The notes: generated by a model not told the origin, from the letters alone. 5,523 bases of DNA from JAUVIB01 sp964424545 (GCA_964424545.1 CAYRJN010000231.1:1-5523), one strand, 5' to 3'; shown: positions 1-5,523, counted from the stretch's first letter. Numbers and translations are program-made.

Positions 1-284
1 ATACTTTATTATATTAATATTTTCAATAGAGAAACATCTGTCAAAGCAATTAATTTTAATTTTTTTTATAAAAGTCATTAAAATATCATAATTCCTATAC
101 AATATAAATAATTAGCGATTCGTTATTTTAAAGTTAAAACAGCTCATTAACTTCTTTGACTAATATCCTAAAGTTTATGTTTCAATAAACAAAAAATTAT
201 TTGCCTGAAACATTAATGCGCCCTAATTTTAAAATCCAATACTATTTAAAATTTTATCCAAACAAACAAAAAAGGAATTCCCCG
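1..284. other. AT-rich non-coding leader upstream of dctQ
   Basis: This stretch is strongly AT-rich, has stop codons in all frames, and shows no coding signal on either strand. It ends in the Shine-Dalgarno of dctQ (AAAGGAA at 271-277). It contains a 7-bp inverted repeat at 131-153 and a -35-like TTGACT at 156-161, but no well-spaced -10 box that I would defend. Poly-A/T tracts such as TTTTATAAAA (64-73) are expected in such composition. It most likely holds the promoter and control region of the transporter operon. The end of any upstream gene lies outside the window. Confidence 0.6.
131..153. promoter_or_regulatory. Inverted repeat, candidate operator for dctQM
   Basis: AAGTTAA (131-137) and TTAACTT (147-153) form a perfect 7-bp inverted repeat with a 9-nt spacer. 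It ends three bases before a TTGACT hexamer (156-161) that could serve as a -35 box. Its position about 130 bp ahead of the dctQ start would suit a repressor or activator site. The bases are mostly A and T in an AT-rich leader, so chance is a real alternative. The regulator is unknown. Confidence 0.25.
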
Positions 285-806
285 ATGGCGTTTCTAAAAA
301 AAATCAACGACTTTATTGCCGCCGTAGAAGAATGGTTTTTAGTAACCCTTATCTTAGTAATGGTGCTATTAGCCTTTTTACAAGTGCTTTTGCGTAATCT
401 TACCGGTCAGGGCATTCTCTGGGGCGATCCGTTGCTGCGTCATCTCGTACTTTGGGTCGGTTTTATCGGAGCATCCCTCGCAACGCGTTCTGAAAAACAT
501 ATTAATATGGATGTATTCGGCCGCCTTCTTTCACATCGCAATAAGTTAATCGCCCAAATCATTATCAATCTATTTGCCGTTGCCGTAACATGGGCGCTAA
601 CAAATGCCTCATGGAACTTTGTTCTTGAAGAAAGAGTATTCGGAGATACGCTATTCAACGATATTCCCGTTTGGTATTTTCAGATTATCATTCCTTTCGG
701 GTTCTTATTGATGATGCTGCGTTTTATATTTATAACCATCGAAAAGAGCCATAGCTTGGTTACAGGTTCGGAAATAAACGATCTTGCGGAAGGAGCGGAG
801 CTATGA
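285..806 (+). CDS. dctQ: TRAP transporter small permease subunit (DctQ family)
   Basis: This is the four-helix small membrane subunit of a tripartite ATP-independent periplasmic (TRAP) transporter. It pairs with DctM in the inner membrane to take up a solute delivered by a periplasmic binding protein, driven by an ion gradient. The product is 173 aa, normal for the family. Hydrophobic segments lie near residues 16-36, 50-68, 88-108 and 130-152. The family hallmark is present at about 59-77: a Gly-Ala-rich helix, then ATR, then HINMD (72-76). The ATG at 285 is chosen because AAAGGAA (271-277) sits at good spacing and the protein then starts like its relatives. An in-frame TTG at 201 would add 28 Lys/Asn-rich residues and has no Shine-Dalgarno. 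The 3' end overlaps dctM by four bases (ATGA), implying translational coupling. The substrate cannot be read from this subunit. Confidence 0.93.
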   Translation: MAFLKKINDFIAAVEEWFLVTLILVMVLLAFLQVLLRNLTGQGILWGDPLLRHLVLWVGFIGASLATRSEKHINMDVFGRLLSHRNKLIAQIIINLFAVAVTWALTNASWNFVLEERVFGDTLFNDIPVWYFQIIIPFGFLLMMLRFIFITIEKSHSLVTGSEINDLAEGAEL

Positions 807-2071
807 CCTTGCTCATTATCGGATTAATCATTCTCTTATTGGCCCTGTTTGGCGAGCCATTATTTATTATCATTTCTGCTGTCGCGTTATTGGCTTTCCA
901 TTTTGCCGAAATTGACTCCAGCGCCGTAATAATAGAGCTCTATCGCCTTGCCAGCCAGCCGGTATTGTTAGCCATCCCACTGTTTACATTTGCCGGTTAT
1001 TTATTGGCGGAAAGTAACGCACCAAAGCGCATTGTTGACCTTTCTCGTGCGCTGCTCGGCTGGCTTCCGGGAGGTTTGGCTATTGTTACGCTCATTTCCT
1101 GTGCTATTTTTACGGCTTTCACCGGGGCTTCCGGCGTTACGATTATCGCCTTGGGCGGCCTCCTCTACCCTGTATTGCTCAATGATAATTATCCCGAAAA
1201 ATTTTCTCTCGGCATACTGACCTCTTCCGGCAATCTCGGTTTGTTGTTCCCGCCAAGTTTGCCCATTATTCTCTACGGCCTCGTTTCCGAAACCAGCATT
1301 GACGATTTATTTCTCGCCGGCTTAATTCCCGGCGCCCTTATGATATTTCTGCTATCTATATACAGTATTTTTTATATTAAAAACGAAAAAATCAGCGTAA
1401 AAAACGAAGAAAAATCTCCTACAACTATTCGTATGGCTCTAAAAAACTCCTCATGGGAACTTCCGCTGCCCTTAATCGTTCTCGGCGGTATTTACGGCGG
1501 TTTTTTCACAGCAACGGAGGCGGCTGCAGTTACGGCTTTTTATGTGTTTATCGTCGAGGTTTTTGTTTATAAAGATATTTCCATTCGTACTGATTTGCGT
1601 AAAATCGTGCGTGACAGTATGGTGCTGGTAGGCGGTATTCTTGTTATATTATCGGCGGCGCTCGGCTTGGCCAATTATATGATCGACGCCGAAATACCCA
1701 TGAAAATTCTTGCCGTTATGCAAAAATATATTACTACGAAAATCGGGTTTTTGCTTGTACTTAATGTCTTTCTATTAATTGTGGGTGCAATGATGGATAT
1801 TTTCTCGGCGATTATGGTGGTCGTTCCGCTGATTATTCCCATTGCCGCAAGTTTTGGTATTCATCCCGTGCATCTCGGTATTATTTTTCTGGCAAATCTC
1901 GGCATCGGCTACAGTACGCCGCCGATTGGCATGAATCTGTTTATTGCATCCTTTAGATTTGACAAACCCTTATTAAAGCTGTATATGGCGACTATACCTT
2001 TTCTTATCATATTGTTGGTTGCTCTTTTATTGATTACCTATATTCCGGAAATGAGTTTATGGTTGTTGTGA
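803..2071 (+). CDS. dctM: TRAP transporter large permease subunit (DctM family)
   Basis: This is the large, channel-forming subunit of the TRAP transporter and carries the ion-coupled transport path. The product is 422 aa, typical for DctM, and almost entirely hydrophobic helices, with a polar central loop at about 192-220 separating two pseudo-symmetric halves. Family motifs are visible: a small-residue stretch FTAFTGASG (103-111), FPPSLP (149-154) in the first half, the TATEAAAVTAFY stretch (236-247), G..MD (328-332), and the second-half counterpart NLGIGYSTPPIGMNLF (365-380). The paired Pro-Pro hairpins match the two-repeat elevator architecture known for the family. The start ATG (803) overlaps the dctQ stop and is preceded by AGGAG (791-795). 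With dctQ it forms an operon. No binding-protein gene follows, and the substrate is unknown (dicarboxylates, keto acids, sugar acids and others are known for the family). Confidence 0.95.
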   Translation: MTLLIIGLIILLLALFGEPLFIIISAVALLAFHFAEIDSSAVIIELYRLASQPVLLAIPLFTFAGYLLAESNAPKRIVDLSRALLGWLPGGLAIVTLISCAIFTAFTGASGVTIIALGGLLYPVLLNDNYPEKFSLGILTSSGNLGLLFPPSLPIILYGLVSETSIDDLFLAGLIPGALMIFLLSIYSIFYIKNEKISVKNEEKSPTTIRMALKNSSWELPLPLIVLGGIYGGFFTATEAAAVTAFYVFIVEVFVYKDISIRTDLRKIVRDSMVLVGGILVILSAALGLANYMIDAEIPMKILAVMQKYITTKIGFLLVLNVFLLIVGAMMDIFSAIMVVVPLIIPIAASFGIHPVHLGIIFLANLGIGYSTPPIGMNLFIASFRFDKPLLKLYMATIPFLIILLVALLLITYIPEMSLWLL

Positions 2072-2226
2072 GGGATGCGAATTAGAACAAATCGTCAATA
2101 ATCGTTTCCCTTTTTTTGATGCGGGAAGGCAATATAAATACAGGTTGTCATTATTCCCTGAAATGAGATTTTATTTGCGCTCGAAGCGTTCAAATTTAAA
2201 TGCAAAAATATATACAAGGAAATCCT
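2072..2226. other. Spacer between dctM and the CPBP protease gene
   Basis: This 155-bp spacer has no convincing gene and no clear intrinsic terminator. GGGAA at 2123-2127 can pair with TTCCC at 2106-2110 or at 2154-2158, but the stems are only 5 bp and the T run (2111-2117) sits in the loop, not after a stem. A TTGTCA hexamer (2145-2150) with TTTTAT (2169-2174) at 18-bp spacing is a weak sigma-70-like promoter candidate for the protease gene. An ATG at 2163 opens a 23-codon frame without a Shine-Dalgarno, which I do not call. A stronger hairpin at 2173-2195 is listed separately. Confidence 0.4.
2173..2195 (+). promoter_or_regulatory. Hairpin in the leader of the protease gene
   Basis: ATTTGCGCT (2173-2181) can pair with AGCG (2185-2188) plus CAAAT (2191-2195). 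This gives a 9-bp stem with a CGA loop and a two-base TT bulge. It lies about 20 nt before the AAGGA ribosome-binding site (2216-2220). It lacks a following T run, so it is not a standard terminator. It may be an RNA structure in the leader or a protein-binding dyad. The role is inferred only from position. Confidence 0.25.
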
Positions 2227-3117
2227 ATGTCTGAAAATGCCTCGATCCCTTTAATTAAATGGACATGGTTAAGAACATTAATCTATTTGGTATTTGCTTT
2301 GGCCAGCGGCGCCCTATTTCAACTTATTGCTGTTGTTATTCTTATATTTTTTACAGATCTTGATTTTGCGCAGCTTGCCAATACACCGAAAGGAGAAATC
2401 GCTCAAGCAATCGGTATGATTAATTTTACCATTATGAGTTTTGCTGGTTTTCTTGGAATGTTCTTATTTACCTGGGGCTACCGTAAAATAATCGACCGTA
2501 AAAATCTAATATCAATTGGATTGTCTTTTTCAGGTTATAAAAGGGATTTTTTTAAAGGCATGGATTGGGGCATGGCGGCCATTACAAGCGGTTTCATAGT
2601 CTTTTTTAGCGCAGGCTTATTAAAAATAGAAAATATTCATTTTAACCCCGCGCAGCTCTTTATTTCTTTTGTTTTATTTGCCGTTGTCGCCCTTAATGAA
2701 GAAATGATGATTCGAGGATATATCCTCGGCAATCTCAGTGAATCTTACAATAGTTATGCGGCGTTAATTATTTCATCGTTTTTATTTATGGCGTTGCATA
2801 TGGCCAATGCCCATCTTTCTTTGATTGCTTTATTGAATTTGTTTCTCGCCGGTATTTTACTCGGTATCTATTATATCTTTAAACGCAATCTTTGGTTTCC
2901 CATTGGCCTGCATTTAACCTGGAATTTTTTTCAAGGCCCGATTTACGGTTTTGAAGTCAGTGGAATAAAAACGGAAAGTATTGTACAATCATCGCTTAAA
3001 GGAAACGAATATTTAACCGGCGGAAAATTCGGTTTTGAGGGATCGTTTATCGCTACGATCGTTATTTTAATTATGATTTTTGCTATTTACCACAAATACA
3101 GAGTAGAATCCGTTTGA
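2227..3117 (+). CDS. CPBP (CAAX protease / bacteriocin-processing, Abi) family intramembrane metalloprotease
   Basis: This is a predicted polytopic membrane protease of the CPBP/Abi family, relatives of the Rce1 prenyl-protein endopeptidase. The product is 296 aa with several hydrophobic segments (about 16-42, 67-85, 115-132, 143-157, 177-193, 198-217 and 272-288). The three family motifs are intact: EExxxR as E158-E159...R163 (LNEEMMIRG), FxxxH as F187...H191, and HxxxN as H229...N233 in the stretch after FPIGLHL. These glutamates and histidines are the known catalytic or metal-binding set, so the enzyme is probably active. The start at ATG 2227 is preferred because AAGGA (2216-2220) lies 6 nt upstream. 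An in-frame ATG at 2200 would add nine residues, lacks a Shine-Dalgarno, and would put the AAGGA inside the gene. Known roles in the family include bacteriocin self-immunity and processing of membrane or peptide substrates. The substrate here is unknown, and the neighbours give no hint of a peptide precursor. A terminator-like hairpin follows directly. Confidence 0.9.
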   Translation: MSENASIPLIKWTWLRTLIYLVFALASGALFQLIAVVILIFFTDLDFAQLANTPKGEIAQAIGMINFTIMSFAGFLGMFLFTWGYRKIIDRKNLISIGLSFSGYKRDFFKGMDWGMAAITSGFIVFFSAGLLKIENIHFNPAQLFISFVLFAVVALNEEMMIRGYILGNLSESYNSYAALIISSFLFMALHMANAHLSLIALLNLFLAGILLGIYYIFKRNLWFPIGLHLTWNFFQGPIYGFEVSGIKTESIVQSSLKGNEYLTGGKFGFEGSFIATIVILIMIFAIYHKYRVESV

Positions 3118-3152
3118 ACGGGAAAATAAAATTATCTTTTTTCCTCGTTTTT
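3117..3152 (+). terminator. Probable intrinsic terminator of the protease gene
   Basis: AACGGGAAAA (3117-3126), starting at the last base of the stop codon, pairs with TTTTCC-T-CGTT (3139-3149). The stem is 10 bp with one bulged T, the loop is 12 nt, and a five-T run (3148-3152) follows and partly overlaps the stem base. The form suits a Rho-independent terminator, though the stem has only four G-C pairs and so is modest in strength. It would separate the protease gene from the isocitrate dehydrogenase gene. Confidence 0.45.
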
Positions 3153-3207
3153 AGAATAATTTATAATAAATTGTTGTTATACAAACTTTAAACAATAGCA
3201 ATCCTAA

Positions 3208-3213
3208 TATTAT
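3208..3213 (+). promoter_or_regulatory. Possible -10 element upstream of the isocitrate dehydrogenase gene
   Basis: TATTAT matches the TATAAT consensus at five of six positions. The best -35 (TTTAAA, 3187-3192, 15-bp spacer) is poor. If this is used, transcription would begin about where the symmetric element at 3219-3258 starts. A perfect TATAAT also occurs at 3162-3167 but has no -35 partner. In such AT-rich spacers these matches arise easily. Confidence 0.2.
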
Positions 3214-3218
3214 CAACT

Positions 3219-3258
3219 ACAGGTTTAACAGCAATTTGCAAATATTCCTAAAACCTGT
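3219..3258. promoter_or_regulatory. 40-bp concentric inverted repeat upstream of the isocitrate dehydrogenase gene
   Basis: ACAGGTTT (3219-3226) and AAACCTGT (3251-3258) are perfect complements. Exactly between them lies the 10-bp palindrome ATTTGCAAAT (3234-3243), with 7-nt spacers on both sides, so both dyads share the centre between 3238 and 3239. A second, overlapping pairing also exists: TTTAACAG (3224-3231) with CTGTTAAA (3255-3262). The element ends 43 nt before the gene's start codon. It could be an operator for a dimeric or tetrameric regulator, or an mRNA leader hairpin with two alternative stems. No known regulator motif is recognised. Confidence 0.4.
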
Positions 3259-3301
3259 TAAATTGATAATTATTAATCATCTATGCCTTTTGGGGGATAA
3301 A

Positions 3302-4324
3302 ATGCCAAATAAAAAAACACATAAAGTCGTATTAATACCCGGCGACGGTATCGGGCCGGAAGTAACCTCCGCAGCACGCAAAGTCGTTGAAGCCACAGGT
3401 GTTTCAATAGAATGGATAATCCGCAATGCGGGCGCCGGCGCGCTTGAAAAGCAAGGCGATACATTACCGGAAGAAACATTGGAAAGTGTCAAAGAAATTA
3501 AAACAGCTTTAAAAGGACCTTTGACTACACCCATCGGCGGCGGTTATCGATCCGTAAACGTCACCTTGAGAAAAACCTTGGATTTATACGCTAATGTACG
3601 CCCCGTGCGCTCGGCGCTCGGAATTTCCGTACACCATAATCCCATTGACTTGGTTATTTTTCGCGAGAATACGGAAGATTTATACAGCGGTATGGAACAT
3701 GATATTGCCCCTGGCGTAGCCCAGAGTCTGAAAATTATTACGGAGAAAGCCTCTAAACGAATCGGTGAAGCCGCTTTTAAATGGGCAAAAGAAAATAATC
3801 GTAAAACGGTGCACTCCGTTCACAAAGCCAATATCATGAAAAAAAGCGACGGACTCTTTTTGGACAGCGTCCGCCAAATTGCCGAAAAATATCCGGATAT
3901 TGAATATAAAGAGATAATTGTCGATAATTGCGCTATGCAGCTTGTTATGCGACCGCACCTTTTTGACGTGCTTGTTCTCGGAAATCTTTACGGAGATATT
4001 ATCTCCGACCTTGCAGCCGGACTTGTAGGCGGATTGGGCGTTGTTCCCGGCGCCAATCTCGGCGATGATGTCGCGGTATTCGAATCGGTTCACGGCAGCG
4101 CACCGGATATTGCCGGTAAAGGTATTGCCAACCCCATGGCGACAATTCTATCTGCTACTATGATGCTAAAACATTTAAAAGAAGAAAAAGCCGCTGCAAA
4201 AATAAAAGCCGCTTTGGTGCTCTTTTTATCGGAAAAGAAACATTTAACGCCTGACCTGGGCGGTAATGCCACAACGGATGAAATGGTGGATGGAATTATC
4301 CGTAAAATAATGCTTTTAAGATAA
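3302..4324 (+). CDS. icd: Isocitrate dehydrogenase, NAD-type (beta-decarboxylating dehydrogenase family)
   Basis: This enzyme oxidatively decarboxylates isocitrate to 2-oxoglutarate in the TCA cycle (cytoplasmic). The product is 340 aa, the short form of the IDH/IPMDH family, against about 416 aa for E. coli Icd. The N-terminal IPGDGIGPE (12-20) is the nucleotide-fold signature. Substrate residues are visible: S84, N86 and R90 in the YRSVNVTLR loop, R100 in ANVRP, R121 and Y128 in RENTEDLYSG, K175 in VHKANIMK, and D208, D232 and D236 for metal. S84-N86 and RENTEDLY favour isocitrate over isopropylmalate. HGSAPDIAGKG (264-274) carries D269-I270 where NADP enzymes have Lys-Tyr, which points to NAD. 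The start at ATG 3302 follows GGGGGA (3292-3297). The in-frame TTG at 3236 lies inside the upstream palindrome and has no Shine-Dalgarno. Homoisocitrate dehydrogenase is a less likely alternative. Confidence 0.92.
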   Translation: MPNKKTHKVVLIPGDGIGPEVTSAARKVVEATGVSIEWIIRNAGAGALEKQGDTLPEETLESVKEIKTALKGPLTTPIGGGYRSVNVTLRKTLDLYANVRPVRSALGISVHHNPIDLVIFRENTEDLYSGMEHDIAPGVAQSLKIITEKASKRIGEAAFKWAKENNRKTVHSVHKANIMKKSDGLFLDSVRQIAEKYPDIEYKEIIVDNCAMQLVMRPHLFDVLVLGNLYGDIISDLAAGLVGGLGVVPGANLGDDVAVFESVHGSAPDIAGKGIANPMATILSATMMLKHLKEEKAAAKIKAALVLFLSEKKHLTPDLGGNATTDEMVDGIIRKIMLLR

Positions 4325-4347
4325 TTGGATTTTAGTAACATAAATTT

Positions 4348-4362
4348 TGTAATATTTTTACA
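4348..4362. promoter_or_regulatory. Short dyad downstream of icd
   Basis: TGTAA (4348-4352) and TTACA (4358-4362) form a 5-bp inverted repeat with a 5-nt spacer, 24 bp after the icd stop. It could be a protein-binding dyad for the downstream unit or chance in AT-rich DNA. It has no T run placed as in a terminator. Confidence 0.12.
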
Positions 4363-4372
4363 TGAATTTCGC

Positions 4373-4406
4373 AACCGAAAGATAAATATCGGATTGTCTG
4401 TTTTTT
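4373..4406 (+). terminator. Weak terminator-like hairpin after icd
   Basis: AACCGA (4373-4378) can pair with TCGGATT (4389-4395) with one bulged A, giving a 6-bp stem and a 10-nt loop. Six T residues (4401-4406) follow after a 5-nt gap. The gap and short stem make it a poor intrinsic terminator. It is the best candidate for ending the icd transcript in the 223-bp spacer before aroC. Confidence 0.25.
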
Positions 4407-4424
4407 ATATTTTGAGGAATAGCA

Positions 4425-4523
4425 TTGATTTTATTTTTTACGCTTTTTTCCGCTCGTAAAAACAGCTTTCGACTGTATAAAATTTTATCTTTTTTACGGA
4501 AACTTTTGCACATTTTAAATTGA
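4425..4523 (+). CDS. Possible 32-codon leader peptide upstream of aroC
   Basis: A TTG at 4425 is preceded by GAGGAA (4414-4419) at 5-nt spacing, a better Shine-Dalgarno than that of aroC itself. The frame runs 32 codons to TGA (4521-4523), ending 24 nt before the aroC ATG. The predicted peptide begins MILFFTLFSARK. It has five Phe, one Tyr, eight Leu, six Arg/Lys, one His and no Asp or Glu. A Phe-rich leader before a gene of aromatic amino-acid synthesis would fit an attenuation-type control, as known for pheA. The frame also spans the alternative hairpins at 4434-4498. Against it: the start is TTG, there is no Trp, and T runs in AT-rich DNA automatically give Phe codons. It could equally be a small membrane peptide or non-coding. 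Confidence 0.22.
   Translation: MILFFTLFSARKNSFRLYKILSFLRKLLHILN
4434..4498 (+). promoter_or_regulatory. Repeat-complement-repeat in the aroC leader (two exclusive hairpins)
   Basis: TTTTTTACG occurs at 4434-4442 and again at 4490-4498. Between them CGTAAAAA (4455-4462) is the exact complement of the last eight bases of each copy. The centre can therefore pair with the upstream copy (12-nt loop) or with the downstream copy, but not both. The second fold would enclose ACAG/CTGT (4462-4465/4473-4476) and the 12-bp palindrome ATAAAATTTTAT (4477-4488). This layout resembles an attenuator or RNA switch, but neither hairpin is followed by a good T run, so transcription termination is not evident. 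The stems are AT-rich and weak. Confidence 0.3.
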
Positions 4524-4547
4524 GATTTAATAAGGAAAATAAAGAAA

Positions 4548-5523
4548 ATGATTAAATACATGACGGCAGGAGAATCACACGGCCCGGCGCTTACAGGCAT
4601 CATCGAAGGCTTGCCCGCTAATTTACCCATAAGCGTAGATAAAATAAATCACGAACTACATCGGCGCCAACAAGGCTACGGACGAGGCGGGAGAATGAAA
4701 ATTGAAACGGATAAAGTGGAGATTTTATCCGGTCTGCGTTTCGGGAAAACGCTTGCCAGTCCTGTGAGTTTTATTATTCGCAACAAGGACTGGCAAAATT
4801 GGCGGGAGGAAATGGCCGTTAATGAAGGTCAATCCCAATCCCCCATTACCCGCCCCAGACCAGGGCATGCCGATTTATCCGGTGCCTTGAAATACGAATT
4901 TAATGATATGCGCAATGTGCTGGAGCGTTCTTCTGCGCGCGAAACGACAACACGCGTAGCGATCGGATCGTTTTGCAAGCAGTTATTAAGCGAATTTAAT
5001 ATTCGCATTTTTTCGCATGTTATCAGTATCGGCAATGTGCGGATTGATTATAATAAAATTGAAGATACCTTGTTAAGCGATGAAATAAACACGCTTGCCG
5101 ACGCCTCGCAGGTTAGAATCTTGGATAATAAAAAAGAAGAACAAATGATAGAACATATACGCGACGCCAAAAAGAAGGGAGATACCCTTGGTGGAACGAT
5201 TGAAATAATTGTGCGCAATATGCCGCCCGGTTTGGGCAGCTATGTGCATTGGGATAAAAAATTGGACAGCCTTTTATCGGCGGCTTTAATATCCATTCAG
5301 GCTGTAAAAGGCGTTGAATTCGGCAGCGGTTTTAGGTCATCTCACCTTCCGGGCTCCCAATTTCATGATGAAATCTATTTTGATAATAACAGATTCTACC
5401 GTAAAACAAATAACGCCGGTGGAATTGAAGGAGGTATGTCTACCGGAGACGATATTATTATCCGCATTATGAAAAAACCCATTCCTACACTCATGAAACC
5501 GCTACATTCGGTTGATTTTAAAT
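4548..5523 (+). CDS. aroC: Chorismate synthase, 3' end outside the window
   Basis: AroC converts 5-enolpyruvylshikimate 3-phosphate to chorismate, the last step of the shikimate pathway. It uses reduced FMN that is not net consumed, and acts in the cytoplasm as a homotetramer. The frame is open from the ATG at 4548 to the window end: 325 residues, against roughly 350-400 for bacterial enzymes, so some 30-75 C-terminal residues are missing only because the window ends. Signatures visible: TAGESHGPAL (6-15) with H11; RRQQGYGRGGRM (39-50); NKDWQNW (79-85); RPGHADLSGALKY (104-116) with the conserved H107; RNVLERSSARET (122-133); GDTLGG (211-216); and NNAGGIEGGMSTG (288-300). H11 and H107 match the two histidines known to be important in the family. 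The start agrees with the family N-terminus; AAGGA (4532-4536) lies 11 nt upstream, slightly far. An ATG at codon 5 would cut into the conserved start. Confidence 0.97.
   Translation, partial: MIKYMTAGESHGPALTGIIEGLPANLPISVDKINHELHRRQQGYGRGGRMKIETDKVEILSGLRFGKTLASPVSFIIRNKDWQNWREEMAVNEGQSQSPITRPRPGHADLSGALKYEFNDMRNVLERSSARETTTRVAIGSFCKQLLSEFNIRIFSHVISIGNVRIDYNKIEDTLLSDEINTLADASQVRILDNKKEEQMIEHIRDAKKKGDTLGGTIEIIVRNMPPGLGSYVHWDKKLDSLLSAALISIQAVKGVEFGSGFRSSHLPGSQFHDEIYFDNNRFYRKTNNAGGIEGGMSTGDDIIIRIMKKPIPTLMKPLHSVDFK

Noticed and set aside
201..284. N-terminal extension of DctQ from a TTG at 201
   Set aside because: The 28 added residues are Lys/Asn-rich and unlike the family, there is no Shine-Dalgarno, and the ATG at 285 has AAAGGAA at good spacing.
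2105..2127. Terminator after dctM (TTCCC/GGGAA with a T run)
   Set aside because: The stem is only 5 bp, and the T run lies in the loop instead of after the stem.
2163..2234. 23-codon frame overlapping the protease start
   Set aside because: It has no Shine-Dalgarno, overlaps the start of a solid gene in another frame, and has no recognisable content.
3283..3300. Five-codon frame ending one base before the icd ATG
   Set aside because: It has no ribosome-binding site; the Gly codons are simply the Shine-Dalgarno G run of icd.
3236..3301. N-terminal extension of isocitrate dehydrogenase from a TTG at 3236
   Set aside because: There is no ribosome-binding site, it starts inside the ATTTGCAAAT palindrome, and the ATG at 3302 follows GGGGGA and gives the usual family N-terminus.
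3680..4093. 137-codon minus-strand frame inside icd
   Set aside because: It is antisense to a gene with clear catalytic motifs, and its translation shows no family features.
4362..4385. Seven-codon frame after icd
   Set aside because: It is too short, lacks a Shine-Dalgarno, and has no notable codon content.
4358..4630. 90-codon minus-strand frame across the icd-aroC spacer
   Set aside because: It runs through the aroC start, its Lys/Ile-rich content reflects the AT-rich spacer, and it lacks recognisable motifs.

Overview
The window is ordinary-looking bacterial chromosome. It has five genes, all on the + strand, separated by AT-rich spacers of about 150 to 280 bp. The genes are moderately AT-rich and most have clear Shine-Dalgarno sites (AAAGGAA, AGGAG, AAGGA, GGGGGA). 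A TRAP transporter implies a periplasmic binding protein, so a Gram-negative-type (diderm) bacterium is most likely. The sequence alone does not fix the phylum. I see no phage, insertion sequence, CRISPR, tRNA or rRNA.

Layout: 1-284 is an AT-rich non-coding leader. 285-806 and 803-2071 are the small (DctQ) and large (DctM) membrane subunits of a TRAP transporter, joined by an ATGA overlap and clearly one transcription unit. No substrate-binding protein (DctP) gene is in view. 2227-3117 encodes a CPBP/Abi-family membrane protease with all three active-site motifs, followed by a probable intrinsic terminator. 3302-4324 encodes an NAD-type isocitrate dehydrogenase (TCA cycle). 4548 to the window end is the first 325 codons of chorismate synthase (aroC, shikimate pathway), which runs off the edge.

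Beyond dctQ-dctM there is no evident pathway link between the genes. The TRAP permease would import an organic acid or similar solute by ion symport, Idh acts in central carbon oxidation, AroC makes the branch-point precursor of aromatic amino acids, and the protease is of unknown role. They look like separate units on one strand.

The less routine signals are in the spacers. Upstream of the isocitrate dehydrogenase gene is a 40-bp element of two inverted repeats sharing exactly one centre (3219-3258). Upstream of aroC a 9-base repeat occurs twice around its complement, allowing two mutually exclusive hairpins. These lie inside a possible 32-codon Phe/Leu-rich, strongly basic reading frame with a good Shine-Dalgarno. 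Both are candidate regulatory devices; neither is proven. I found no convincing new multi-gene system here.
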